Source of the DNA: Chara braunii
Lineage: Eukaryota > Streptophyta > Charophyceae > Charales > Characeae
Length of the DNA stretch: 48,412 bases
Reading direction: 5' to 3'
Assembly: GCA_003427395.1 (NCBI GenBank)
Contig: BFEA01000100.1
Location: 2,169,357-2,217,768, forward strand
In this document: positions 37,391 through 46,639 of the stretch, piece after piece
How positions within the stretch are numbered: the stretch's first letter is position 1
How the letters are laid out: each line of letters begins with the position of its first letter
Made by a program: the position numbers and the translations under genes
Notes under the pieces: model-generated
What the model saw: the letters and a program-made list of their open reading frames with translations, nothing else
Told to the model about the DNA's origin: nothing
The model's database searches: none

Positions 37391-37570
37391 CAACATTAGC
37401 TCAGTTGGTAAGGTACAGAAGTTGCATTCAAGAGGTAGTGGGTTCAATCCCCATTCAATGGCCTCATGTACGTGCCTGGGCAAGCTTTGGTGTTCTACCA
37501 GCTAGACATACCCCGTTGGCCCCCCAAGCCAGCATTAGCAGAACCTTGGTTGATGTTGATGGTTTCTATG
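37391..37570 (+). repeat. tRNA-derived SINE (best copy)
   Basis: The head ACATTAGCTCAGTTGGTAAGG contains a Pol III box A and AGTGGGTTCAATCCCC a box B, 30-odd bases apart. The body (ATGGCCTCATGTACGTGCCT, GGGCAAGCTT, TAGACATACCCCGTTGGCCC, CAAGCCAGCATTAGCAG) matches the body of the inverted repeat at 24096-24190. The 5' and 3' tRNA stem halves are not complementary, so it is SINE rather than tRNA. SINEs of this kind are copied by a LINE's reverse transcriptase. Which LINE is not known. Confidence 0.65.
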
Positions 37571-37935
37571 CAGTCACAATATTCAATTTGGCCATCAGAC
37601 ATGGCTAATGTGGGGTTGGGGGGGTGCAGGGAGAGGTGCTGGGACCGGCCATTGCTCGGCCCTAGCACGGCCTATTTCCCCCATTGACAATGCCGGCCCA
37701 CCCCTCATCACGGTGATGAGGGAATGGTACAGCCTTGCTCTCCCACGACTCCTGTGGTGCCAACCCCGCCCCTGGGGGCTGGGAAGAGATCCTGGTTACT
37801 GAATGTTGGTGTTCCCTGGTACTATACATAGACTAGCAAGAGAACCAGATAGACGGGTACTGCAAGAAGTACTGTACGTAGATTAGCGAGAGGATAGTGC
37901 AAGAAGATGAGATAGGTGGGAGACGATTATAGTTT
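37571..37935. other. No gene seen
   Basis: GC-rich sequence with CGGTGATGAGG, then a short duplicated TACTATACATAGACTAGCAAGAGAAC / TACTGTACGTAGATTAGCGAGAGG at 37830-37892. Confidence 0.4.
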
Positions 37936-38096
37936 GCTGTAACACCACATATCGACCCACGGGTGTCAGCATGAAACATGCACCACTTCGGAGGCCGCTG
38001 ATTTTTTTTTTCATCGGCGGGGCTGGCCGCGCGGCACCTCCGAGTTTTGCTTGTAGCGACAAAAGCTTTCTGCAAGGCTGGGGCCGAGTACTAGTG
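37936..38096 (-). repeat. Dispersed repeat R1, minus-strand copy
   Basis: The reverse complement starts GGCCCCAGCCTTGCAGAAAG and ends near TATGTGGTGTTACAG, aligning with 2046-2220. Divergence is substantial, including an indel around the TGCGGGTTTCATGC segment. Confidence 0.75.
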
Positions 38097-38850
38097 GGTT
38101 AATATCTGATCTCGGGCCACAACGATCTTTTTCGTTTTGCCTGCGGCCTCCAGCCAATGGGGTCCGGCAGGCCGAAGCCCAAACGGGAAGGGCCGCGGCC
38201 TATAGCTGGGCCAGGTACTGGTGGTTTAAATTAAATTTTCTGGGTTACGGAGGGGTCAGGTGGGTAAGCTTACTTGCTCGACCCCTCCAGCGTTGCCTCT
38301 ATATTGCACTGCGGCAGAGTGCGGTGAGGCCCTAGCCAAAGAAACAAACAAAAAAAAAGGAAAGAAAAAAAAGAGCCGGACTCTGCGATAGGTGTGTACT
38401 GTGTAGTGGAGCTCACCCGAAAGCATTATTTTCCCAAGACCCAACTGGCGCTCGTGGTGTGTAAAAAGGGACACACGTGTAATATCCCAGCAATACCTCC
38501 AGGAGGCCCACGTGAGACTGTGTAGCACGAACAGTGAACAGTGGTTGCCTGTCGGAAGATCTGTTTTATATATATATATAGTCAACCAGAACGGCCCGGT
38601 AAACCGTAGGCAGAGAGAGGGAGAAGAGGACACCAAACGAAAGGCTGTGCCCTTATTCGTTATCGCCTTGTCCCTCTGTCTGCCATGGCAGTTCTCTATT
38701 GGCAGACGGCCCAACTCTGCTGCAGTAAAGCGAAGGGATCTCGCTCGTTGTCAGCAACCTCCTTTTTTTTCGAAAAAAGCGCTGTTATAACTGGGACGAT
38801 GTGCAGAATGACCCCTGTGCACTCTGGACACCAGAGGCACATTCACACCG
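38097..38850. other. No gene seen
   Basis: Mixed composition, an A-rich run at 38340-38375 and a short (TA)n at 38568-38580. No coding or RNA signature. Confidence 0.4.
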
Positions 38851-38855
38851 ACGAA

Positions 38856-38918
38856 CACGTACACACACAGACACATACAGACAGACAGACACACACGCAC
38901 ACACACACACACACACAG

Positions 38919-38953
<35 letters not shown>

Positions 38954-38974
38954 CACACACACGCACAGAGAGAN

Positions 38975-39008
<34 letters not shown>
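38856..39008. repeat. (CA)n then (GA)n compound microsatellite
   Basis: CACACA with GACAGA interruptions to 38965, then GAGAGA to 39008, with one N at 38974. It has the same CA-then-GA order as the leader of the STIG1-like gene at 40.9-41.06 kb and of the tracts at 15.1-15.3 kb. Confidence 0.95.
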
Positions 39009-39012
<4 letters not shown>

Positions 39013-39173
39013 AGAGGCTGACAGTGAACGAGAGGTAGAACGTATTCAACGGGTGACACGTACACAGAGAACTATGCTCCCACAGACAGAGATCCGGACA
39101 GTGCGCTCCAAACACCCACGCACAGTGTGCGTCAGGCACAGGGCTTCGGTCCACAACTCACCAAGGGCCTCGC

Positions 39174-39402
39174 GACGCCACTCTTGAAAACTAATTTTCA
39201 AGAGTTGCTGCGTTGCCACACAGCCTCTTGAAACTTGGGCCAGTCAAGTGCAGTCAGAGTGGCGGCCTCTTGAAAGTTGAAACCCCCTTTCAAGAGCAGC
39301 TCTTGAAAGATTCAAAACCCCAGCCTGCCTCAACTCGTGCACTTTCAAGCGCCCTTGGCCGAACCCTTGAGGGACTACTAATTTTCAAGAGTTGTCGGGC
39401 CG
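39174..39402. repeat. Cluster of CTCTTGAAA/TTTCAAGAG inverted motifs
   Basis: CTCTTGAAAACTAATTTTCAAGAG at 39180-39203 is a near-perfect palindrome. CTCTTGAAAC, CTCTTGAAAGTTGAAA, TTTCAAGAGCAGCTCTTGAAAG (39288-39309) and AATTTTCAAGAG (39381-39392) follow. Seven or more copies occur within 230 bases, in both orientations. Function unknown. Confidence 0.75.
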
Positions 39403-39501
39403 TTATCATGACGCCAATGATTCAAAAAGAACAGCGAGCATGACCGCACACACACGCCAACAGCAAAAACACCTTTAAAAAAAAAGAAAAAAAAAAAAGA
39501 A

Positions 39502-39556
39502 AAGAAGAAGAAGAAGAAGAAGAAGAAGAAGAAGAAGAAGAAGAAGAAGAAGAAAA
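39502..39556. repeat. (GAA)n microsatellite
   Basis: About 16 GAA/AAG units following an A-rich lead-in. Confidence 0.95.
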
Positions 39557-39762
39557 AAACAAACCCGACAAAAAAGAACTTCCAAGGTTGCCGTACCAGT
39601 TTTCTCTTTGATCGTCATGCGCAGCAACATCTCCCCCCCTCTCTTCACCCCCTACTTCCCCTGCCTTCCCCCTCCTCCCCTCCCCTCCAATTGTGACGTG
39701 CCTAAACCTTCTGCTTTTAGTCTGTGGTAGAAGCGCTCCTTATGCCCAATCCCGTCGCCTGC

Positions 39763-39850
39763 ACCCGGACAGACCGGCCGGTCATTACATCTGTATTTGG
39801 GGCACTTTTCACTCTCCATGCGGCGACAATGACCGGGCGCTCGATCCGGT
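39763..39850. repeat. 111-bp foldback family FB2, copy 4 (partial, diverged)
   Basis: GACCGGCCGGTCATTACATCTGTATTTGG...CCATGCGGCGACAATGACCGGGCG matches the interior of copy 2 (GTCATTATAGCTGTATTTGG...CAGATACGGCGACAATTACCGGGCA). The outer CTAC(A/C)GTCTTCC ends are not preserved. Confidence 0.6.
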
Positions 39851-40104
39851 TAAGTGTAAGCCACTGTGAGCTGTCCTCTGGCTACGGAGGGCGGCGGCTT
39901 GAAACTGCACTCTATAGAGTTTCCTGATCAGATTCAGGTCTGTGAGCAGGTGAAAGTCCGATCCCTGGTCCTACCTCCATGTGCGAGATTTCCCAATTCG
40001 TGGGACGTGGGTCACGCTGCCCGCGGCTGCCGCCATCTCTTCTAATAAAGCCTATTATAAAGGCTCCTTGCCTCCCCCTCCTCCGTCACTGCCTTCTCAA
40101 CTGA

Positions 40105-40275
40105 CTGCGGCATTTGCATCTTTCTGCATTCGAGCCGTGGGTTTACTGTGGAAGCTATACGCTGCCGCATTTGCATCTGCATGCGCTCGGACTGCGGGTT
40201 TGGTGCTGAAGCTATCCACTGCCGCCTGTGCGTCTGCCTGCGATCGAACTGTGGGTTTGCTCCGGAAGTCATCTT
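40105..40275. repeat. 57-bp minisatellite, three units
   Basis: CTGCGGCATTTGCATCTTTC..., CTGCCGCATTTGCATCTGCA... and CTGCCGCCTGTGCGTCTGCC... start at 40105, 40162 and 40219, exactly 57 bases apart. They read as a 19-residue repeat in one plus frame (AAFASFCIRAVGLLWKLYA), but the frame lacks a supported start and is likely incidental. Confidence 0.88.
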
Positions 40276-40753
40276 CCACCTCCTGAACAGCTGGTGGAGG
40301 TGGGGCAGAGGCTGCGGGGAGAGCCGTCTTGTTGCACCCCCTGAGTGGCTAGCCTGGTGATCAATCTGTGGGCAGCGAGACGAGTCGAGGAGGCCGCCAA
40401 GAACTCAGGGGAAGATCGGCTTTGTGGTTGAATCACTATACGAACGGAGATTAGCTTGTGATTGATCTAAAGTGGTGGTAGGCAGAGAGGGGCAGAGGTG
40501 AGCGGAATCGAGAAAGGGTTTGTGGGCTAAGAGACGCATATGATCGATCGATTGATTGACTGATGGGAGAGCCGCCTATGATTGATTGATTGATTGATTT
40601 GACAACCAGTGTCCTTTTGTCTCATCTTGATCTCTTTCCTCACTCCGTGTTGCCTCTGACTGGGTCTGGATCGCTTGTCTGGACGACAAACTCTTCGTTT
40701 CTTCGTGCCCGCCTGCCTCCGCTGCATTGCCCTCGCCACTTACCATGCCGTTT

Positions 40754-40905
40754 GCCCACCTGTCCCTCTCAGCAGCCTTCTTGCTCAGCCGCCCCTTTCA
40801 GCAGCCTTCTTGCTCAGCTGCCCCTCTCAGCAGCCTTCTTGCCCGCCTACCCCTCTCAGCTGCCTTCTTGCCCACCTCCCCCTATAAGCAGCCTTCTTGC
40901 CACAC
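40754..40905 (+). repeat. 29-bp minisatellite upstream of the STIG1-like gene, five units
   Basis: CAGCAGCCTTCTTGCTCAGC-type units start at 40770, 40799, 40828, 40857 and 40886, exactly 29 bases apart, each preceded by CCCCTCT or similar. In the last unit CCCTCTCAGC reads CCCTATAAGC, giving a TATAAG string. The array sits 160-310 bases before the ATG. Confidence 0.9.
40883..40888 (+). promoter_or_regulatory. Candidate TATA box of the STIG1-like gene
   Basis: TATAAG within CCCCTATAAGCAGCC, the fifth unit of the 29-bp array, formed by C-to-A changes relative to the other units. It lies 179 bases before the ATG, so a start near 40915 would put the CA/GA microsatellite in the 5' UTR. Inference from position only. 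Confidence 0.4.
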
Positions 40906-40964
40906 ACACACACACACTCTCTGACACACACTCTCTCTCTCTCTCACACACACACACTCACACG

Positions 40965-41055
<91 letters not shown>
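40903..41055 (+). repeat. (CA)n, (CT)n and (GA)n leader microsatellite
   Basis: CACACA, then CTCTCT, then CACACA and about 75 bases of GAGAGA, ending seven bases before the start codon. It probably makes up most of the 5' leader. GA/CT tracts near transcription starts bind GAGA-type factors in plants, so a regulatory role is possible. Confidence 0.92.
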
Positions 41056-41057
<2 letters not shown>

Positions 41058-41061
41058 GACA

Positions 41062-41733
41062 ATGGAGAGGAAAGGAATTTCGTTCTTTCCTCTGATGACA
41101 GGTGTTGTTGTGGTGATGGTGATCTGCTCGATGGCCATCTTGGCGATTGCTGACGTCAATGCGAAGATGGAGTTGGAGGTCGTGGGGGAGCAAGGGGAGG
41201 TAGCAGACGTATCTGGGGGAGGCGGGTTGGACATCGTACGCCCTCCCGGTGGGCGCTGCCGCCCTGCCTGCGCATCTGGATCATCATGCTGCGGGGGTGT
41301 GTGCCGAAATTTGCAGACCAGCCGGAACAACTGCGGCAGGTGCGGGAGAAGGTGCCCGGGCAGATTGCAGTGTTGCAATGGCAGCTGCCGTCGATCATGC
41401 CGACCCTCAGGCGGCGGATGTGGACGTGGTTGTCCTTTCGGTCAGGCCTGCTGCAGCAGCTCGTGCGTGAGTGTCAGGACCGACTCCCGGAACTGTGGGG
41501 GGTGTGGGAACAGCTGCGGATCGGGCCGTAGCTGCTGCAGGGGCAGCTGCGTTAATCTGTCAAACAGCAATTCTAATTGCGGTAGATGCGGAGCAGCGTG
41601 CAATGGTAGGTGGAGCAGCTGCTGCGGTGGTTCGTGTGTTAACACCAGGTCGAATTCGAACAACTGTGGAGGCTGCGGACGGACCTGCCCACGGGGACGA
41701 GTATGCATAGCAGGACAATGCCGGCCGTACTGA
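41062..41733 (+). CDS. STIG1-like secreted cysteine-rich protein
   Basis: An ATG at 41062 starts 223 residues. Residues 1-34 form a signal peptide (hydrophobic LMTGVVVVMVICSMAILAIA, likely cut after VNA). After a short acidic linker and RPPGGR comes a Cys/Gly-rich domain with tandem modules of about 29 residues: CCGGVCRNLQTSRNNCGRCG, CCSSSCVSVRTDSRNCGGCG, CCRGSCVNLSNSNSNCGRCG, CCGGSCVNTRSNSNNCGGCG, and a final CIAGQCRPY. This CC-x-G-x-C-V-N...NCG-x-CG pattern and C-x2-G-x-C-x-Y end are those of the STIG1 (stigma-specific protein 1 / GRIM REAPER) family, extracellular signalling proteins. Flowering-plant members have about two or three modules, so this one is longer. No intron is needed. The start follows a GA tract directly, and the only alternative upstream frame runs through microsatellite. 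Confidence 0.88.
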   Translation: MERKGISFFPLMTGVVVVMVICSMAILAIADVNAKMELEVVGEQGEVADVSGGGGLDIVRPPGGRCRPACASGSSCCGGVCRNLQTSRNNCGRCGRRCPGRLQCCNGSCRRSCRPSGGGCGRGCPFGQACCSSSCVSVRTDSRNCGGCGNSCGSGRSCCRGSCVNLSNSNSNCGRCGAACNGRWSSCCGGSCVNTRSNSNNCGGCGRTCPRGRVCIAGQCRPY

Positions 41734-41814
41734 TCATTGCCGAGTCTCTGCCTCTGACAGACTGTCTGGTAAGCTCGGCAGACCGGTCCTGGTGGCGGTG
41801 TCGGTTTCGAAGGT

Positions 41815-41930
41815 CTTCAGCGACCGGTCATGGTGTGGAGCGACCCGTCATGGTGTGCAGCGACCGGTCGTGGTGTGGCGCGACGGTCACCGGTCATGGT
41901 GTGGAGCGACCGGCCATCATATGCATTAAC
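41815..41930. repeat. ACCGGTC minisatellite, block 1
   Basis: Units of about 20 bases such as CAGCGACCGGTCATGGTGTG and GAGCGACCCGTCATGGTGTG, five or six in a row. The same unit recurs in 42200-42235 and 42455-42755. It begins 80 bases after the STIG1-like stop. Confidence 0.85.
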
Positions 41931-41954
41931 CGCTTTCGCAGCTTGCAGTACTTA

Positions 41955-42067
41955 GTACAGTCTTCCCCCGAGCACAACGCACGCTCATTGTGGCTGCACA
42001 GGACCGGAAGGCTAGCTTATATATCGTTCGTTATCAGGCTTGCGTTGTGTTCGGGGGAAGAGCGTAG
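41955..42067. repeat. Foldback family FB2, copy 3, inside the minisatellite region
   Basis: TACAGTCTTCCCCCGAGCAC and GTGTTCGGGGGAAGAGCGTA are inverted over about 28 bases, with CGCACGCTCATTGTGGCTG inside. Total about 113 bp. It sits between the first and second ACCGGTC blocks. Confidence 0.8.
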
Positions 42068-42199
42068 CAGAAGGGCTCGTTGATGGGGACTGGTGTGTCC
42101 AAGTAGACAGTGCAGACCATGGAGGATCTACGTCGGACGCTCTCTTTTAGCTATGCGGGCTGGTCGCTGTGGGCGTGGACCGCGTGGTCGTTCCGAACG

Positions 42200-42755
42200 T
42201 CTTCAGCAACCGGTCGCAATCTGCAGCGACCGTTCATGCATCCTGCATTGCGTTCTATGTTATGGCCGACCATCCCGATCGTACTGTAGAATCTGTATCG
42301 GACGGTCTCCGTTCGCCGCGCAGAGACCGTTCACGTTTTTTTTCCAGTTTTCTGTTTTTTTTGTTTTTGTAAGTTTTTTGCATACTTCAGGCTCCATGTT
42401 TTGCATGCTTGGGGCTAGAGGGTCATCCTGCAGCATGCGTTTTGGACTCGGGCGTCAGCAGCGACCGGTCATTCTGTGGAATGACCGGTCACGGTGGGAA
42501 GTGACCGTTCATGGCGCGGAGCGACTAGTTTCGGTGTATAGCGACCTTCAAGGTGTGGAACGACTGGTCACAGTGTGCAGCGACCGGTCATGGTATAGAA
42601 CGACTGGCTGGTCACGGTGCGCAGTGACCCTTCATTGTGTGGAAGGACTGGTCATGGTGTGCAGCGACCGTTCGTGGTGTGCAACGACCAGTGACGGGGT
42701 CAAGTTGCCGGTCGTGGTGTGGAACGACTGGTCACGGTGTACAGCGACCGTTCAC
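42200..42755. repeat. ACCGGTC minisatellite, blocks 2 and 3
   Basis: A short block at 42200-42235 (CAGCAACCGGTCGCAATCTG, CAGCGACCGTTCATGC) and a long one at 42455-42755 with about 14 diverged units of near 20 bases (GAACGACTGGTCACGGTGTG, CAGCGACCGGTCATGGTATA). Most units keep GCGACCGGTC or a one-base variant, many with the palindrome ACCGGT. Between the blocks is spacer sequence with a T-rich run at 42338-42378. Confidence 0.82.
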
Positions 42756-42916
42756 GTAACCTGCATTATCTCTCTCCTTGCGATGGCTTCGTGCTCGATG
42801 GCCATAGCATGCTAGCGTCTGCAGATTTACCACCGTGTTGTATTCAAATAGACCAGCAAGCTTTGACTTCCATGTCGGACGACAAAACCAAGATCCACGT
42901 CATCCTCTCCATCCCC

Positions 42917-42995
42917 ATGGCCATCGCCATCGCCATAGCCATCGCCATCGCCGTTGTCATCGCCACAGCCATAGCCATAGCCATAGCCATCCGCC
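42917..42995. repeat. (GCCATC/GCCATA)n hexanucleotide repeat
   Basis: GCCATC and GCCATA units, about 13 with small changes, in CATGGCCATCGCCATCGCCA and so on. Any frame reads as Ala-Ile repeats on this strand and is not treated as coding. Confidence 0.9.
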
Positions 42996-43009
42996 ATTGC
43001 CGCCGCTGA

Positions 43010-44400
43010 GTGGCCAAATGCGGGTGCTTGGCTCTTTCTCTCCTATCTGTTTGACTACTTGCTCCCTTCTTTCGCGAGAAGGGATTCAGGATTATATTGT
43101 CCTTAGTACTCCTCACCGTAGTTATAGTTTCCCGAGAACGAAGGGGAGAAGAGGAAGATGGCGACTGGCCGTCTTCCTCTCTTTCTACCAATCGTCCTCG
43201 TGTTTTTTTTCCATCGTCCTCGTGTTTTTTTTAACCATCTTCCTTTTTTCATCCTCTCTCCCTGTATGTGTATCAATGCTGCACGGCAGTACTGCAGAGA
43301 GGGGGTAAGAACCAAAAAAAGAGAAATAAAAATAGTTCAATAGAGTAATAAAAAAGAGGTGAGTTTGCGGGTTGACGTACAAACCTCTTTGTCTGGTACC
43401 TGGCACTGCTTGCATTGCGGAAGTGAATGTTCCCATCCTAATTAACAGCTCATTAAGATAACATCTAATGGACGGGGCCAATATTATCAAGTAGTCATGT
43501 ATAGGCACTGGATACTTGGGTGAGTAGGGTAGTAATTCTTCAGCAACTTATTATTCCTTCCCCCTCGGTGGGGCTGTTGTACTGCGGGCTGCCTGTAAAC
43601 GGCGGCATTGAGAAAATGCCGGCCATGCATCGACGACAGACAGAGATTCAACAGAAATTTGACTTTCGACGACGAAGCTTAGGGCCTTAGACTGCGGCTG
43701 ACTGTGGGCACAACATACATACTAGGTTAACTTTGTGAATCCTTTGTAACATTTAATGCAGTCTCGACACGGTTTCTGCAGACTGAGTTAAGTCAGTCAG
43801 GCAGGAATTTTGAAATGCAGTTCGAACTTCGAACTGGGCTTTGCACAATTAAAAAAGTTGCGCTGCGGAGTTGGAAACTGCAGTCTAGTCAGGTCATCCA
43901 CGTGACTAGTGGTGGCCCAGGGACTGGCACTGCTGGCAGGCCTGCCCCTGGGACACGTGGCCCACAGTCTCGGGTTGGGAAAAGGCCCATGTGTCCCAAC
44001 TACAAGTGTCAAGTGTCAAGTGGTCCACGAACTGGGACACGACATGTGCAAGAAGAGAGATTGAATCGTCAGCTAGAACAAGGATGGATACACCTCCATG
44101 ATTTTTCTCTTTTGTGCGTGTGGAGAGCAGTGGAGCGAGGGAGGGGCTATGTTAACGCCAAGTGTCAATCGGAGGATATCCAGACTTGCGCCAGAGGCAG
44201 CTGGCTCGGGATCTCGCAAACGGCAGGACGAGTTCTCGGATGTCGTCTTGCTCCTTCTGTCTGCGCTACCATCCGACACCATCTTCGCTTCTTCGTTAAC
44301 GTTTCTTCAGTGGTCGCGCCGCCATGCTTCTCCTCGTCGACATGAATACCCAGGAGGCCTAGGAGGCCTGTGTTACAGGATTGCTACTGAGATACCCACC
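43010..44400. other. No gene supported
   Basis: Contains a local duplication of CCATCGTCCTCGTGTTTTTTTT-like sequence at 43190-43240, and GC-rich segments with short inverted pairs (GGGACACGTGGCCCACAGTCT / AAAGGCCCATGTGTCCC near 43951-44000). An open plus frame at 43815-44345 (176 codons) has no start or family support. Its composition follows the surrounding repeats. Confidence 0.45.
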
Positions 44401-44735
44401 ACTCTCCCTTCTTTCTTTTCCACCCCTCTTCCTCTCCCTTTCTCTCCCAAACTTTTCTCCTCCCTCCCTCCCTCCCTCCCTACCTCTCTTCGCCTCTTCC
44501 CTCCGCCGCTCCTTCCTCTCCCTCTCACTGTGTATACCCCCCCGTCTCCGATCCTCACAAAATGCCTGACGAGTTACGCCTCCCTCCCTCCCTCTCTTCG
44601 CCTCTTCCCTTCCATTCTCCCTCCCTCCCTCGCTTCGCCTCTCTTCCCTCCCCCCCTCCTTACCCCTCTCCCTCTCACTGTGTATACCCCTTCCTGTCTC
44701 CGATCTTCACAAAACCCCTGACGAGTTCCGCTTCT
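44400..44735. repeat. Pyrimidine-rich tract with a 150-bp tandem duplication
   Basis: CTCCCTCC runs, then CCTCTCCCTCTCACTGTGTA...TCTCCGATCCTCACAAAATG...CTGACGAGTTACGCC, repeated at about 44513-44580 and 44663-44730 (period near 150). Almost all bases of the plus strand are C or T. Confidence 0.8.
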
Positions 44736-45905
44736 TCTGAACGCATGAAACCCGTCGAGCTACGCAGCCCGCGGCCCTACGACTCAATGCGATTTTCATC
44801 GTAGTTCTCCTCTTCATCTCTAGTATTCCGTTTCCATTCCATATCCAAGCGGCCTAAACTTTTTATTCCCTTAACTTTCTCTGAAGAGTCTGATGAGCTG
44901 CTCTTGGTCAAAAAGTCTGATGAGCTACTTTTGTAAATTGCTTTCGAGGATTGACTCTATCACTTTGCTTTAAGACTCCAACTGTTTTTCGTGCGATCGA
45001 ATGCTGTGACGACTCTGATTGAATTTCGCCTGCTTTGCGTTTCCATGCTCGGCTTTGGTCTCCTCTCAATGATGCATGGTTGTTGTTTTCTCTTCTGGAA
45101 AAATAAAAATAAAAAAACAGTGCGTAAGATCCCGAATCTCTCACCTTGTAGACGTACTTAGCACGGCAGGAAAAGAAAAAAACAGCCTGTTGAGTTCACA
45201 TGCCTTGTTGCCATCGCACTCTTACCGCTCAATGACATTATTATGAGCTCTCTGGAACGCACCCATAACCATTGTTCTGTTGGTGAGTGTAATCGATATA
45301 TACTACACCCCCTCGATTCTGGTAACTACCCCATAGTACATCCACCGTGAAGGGCCGGTCACATACTCCTGCCCCCTTGAACGGACGTTCACGGTGACTG
45401 GCCAAACCATGAAAGAGCGTTGATGTTTGTTTACTTCAGTTTTCTCCTTGTTTTTTTTTTCGGGCTCACCCCGATACCACAGGGGCCTCGTCCCATTACG
45501 TCCGATTTACGCTTGTGCTCCGACCACATGCGGCCGTCTGTGACATGCGTGAGTCCTTTATCATTTCGTGTATCCACTGCTAGTGTGGATTGTCTTTGTT
45601 TTGGTGGATGCAGCTTCCTGAGGGCCAGTAGATTTTTTTTCTTAATCATTTGTTGGCCATTTAGTCGGCCACTTTGAGTTGGCCCGAAGCTCGTGCCTTG
45701 CTATTTTTTTTGCAGAAATTCAGAATATTGAGATTTCCGTGGAAAACTGCGAACACGCCTGCGGGACGGTCGCATCATCTCGCATGCAGATGTACCGGGT
45801 TGGTGGAAGTGTGGATGCATAGCGTTGGCCTTGTTTTCTTTGCATTTCTGAAAAAAAAAAAAAAGGATTCTTTATATGTTTTTTTTTAAAGAAAGGGCCG
45901 CCACA
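44736..45905. other. No gene supported
   Basis: Features seen: a short duplication AGTCTGATGAGCTGCTCTTGGTCAAAA / AGTCTGATGAGCTACTTTTG (44888-44936), a GGCCGGTCACA...GACTGGCC pair at 45353-45403, and a poly-T/A run near 45450 and 45850. Short open frames are scattered and unsupported. Confidence 0.4.
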
Positions 45906-45917
45906 CACCGTTTTACG

Positions 45918-45962
45918 CGATGCTAGTGGGTAGAGGCCCAAGGGGCCTGGACCCACTAGCCA
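45918..45962. repeat. Small foldback, CTAGTGGGTAGAGGCCC / GGGCCTGGACCCACTAG
   Basis: GCTAGTGGGTAGAGGCCC is followed, two bases later, by GGGGCCTGGACCCACTAGC. The termini resemble the CCCACTAGC ends of family FB1. A related CCAGTGGGTCCAGGCCCC is at 46620-46637. Confidence 0.75.
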
Positions 45963-46440
45963 TGTGTGATGCAATTTTATGGTTTTTTGGAAAATACGAA
46001 GTGATTTTTTATTTGCATGAATGGATCGTTTTCTGATTTAAAATGAATTGAAATAGCACATAAAAGTCTGAAGAACAGCTGTGCACCCGAATTCATGGGT
46101 TCACGTAAGTCTTCATAGTGATGTACGGTGGCAATAAAATGTGTCCATGAACACAGCCACGAGGGTGAACAAGTAATGGCTATAGGGATACATTCATCCC
46201 CATGCATCTCATGATGCCTCTAACAGGCCATCCCACAGACACGGAAGCGTTCCTGTCAGATCCACCACCATATCTCAATTTCACATTTCAAGTTCTATTT
46301 CTCAGAGCCAAAAAAAAAAAAAACGAAGTCTGGAAATCAACCCCCCTCTTTAGAGCCCATAAAATCCAGACTTCCCGCCCACGCAAAGCCAAGAGCTATC
46401 ATGTCCAAGTTAGTCCAACTTTTTTTATTTTTTTACCCAT

Positions 46441-46506
46441 GCATCTCATTGGATGGGAGGTGGGCATCTTTACGCATCTCATTGGATGGGAGGTGGGCAT
46501 CTTTAC
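46441..46506. repeat. 33-bp tandem duplication
   Basis: GCATCTCATTGGATGGGAGG plus TGGGCATCTTTAC occurs at 46441 and 46474. Length 33, so any frame is kept. The long frame across it (46202-46798) has no other support. Confidence 0.95.
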
Positions 46507-46639
46507 AGTCCCCGCTCGGAAACTACCAGGGCGTCGAGATCCGATGTATTCGACGGCCGTACTGAGTCACTCGATGCCACACATGATCGAAATCCTGAAC
46601 GGCGTGGTAGAATACCTTGCCAGTGGGTCCAGGCCCCAC

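Noticed and set aside
37391-37465. tRNA gene
   Set aside because: Same reason: Pol III boxes without cloverleaf pairing, and a SINE body follows.
39981-40286. Gene with a 19-residue repeat
   Set aside because: The start is a GTG, and the repeat is a 57-bp minisatellite that is open in more than one frame and on both strands.
42455-42755. CRISPR-like array of palindromic units
   Set aside because: Period near 20 bases with no spacers and gradual divergence, so an ordinary minisatellite.
43815-44345. 176-codon ORF
   Set aside because: No domain, no supported start, and it passes through short inverted repeats.
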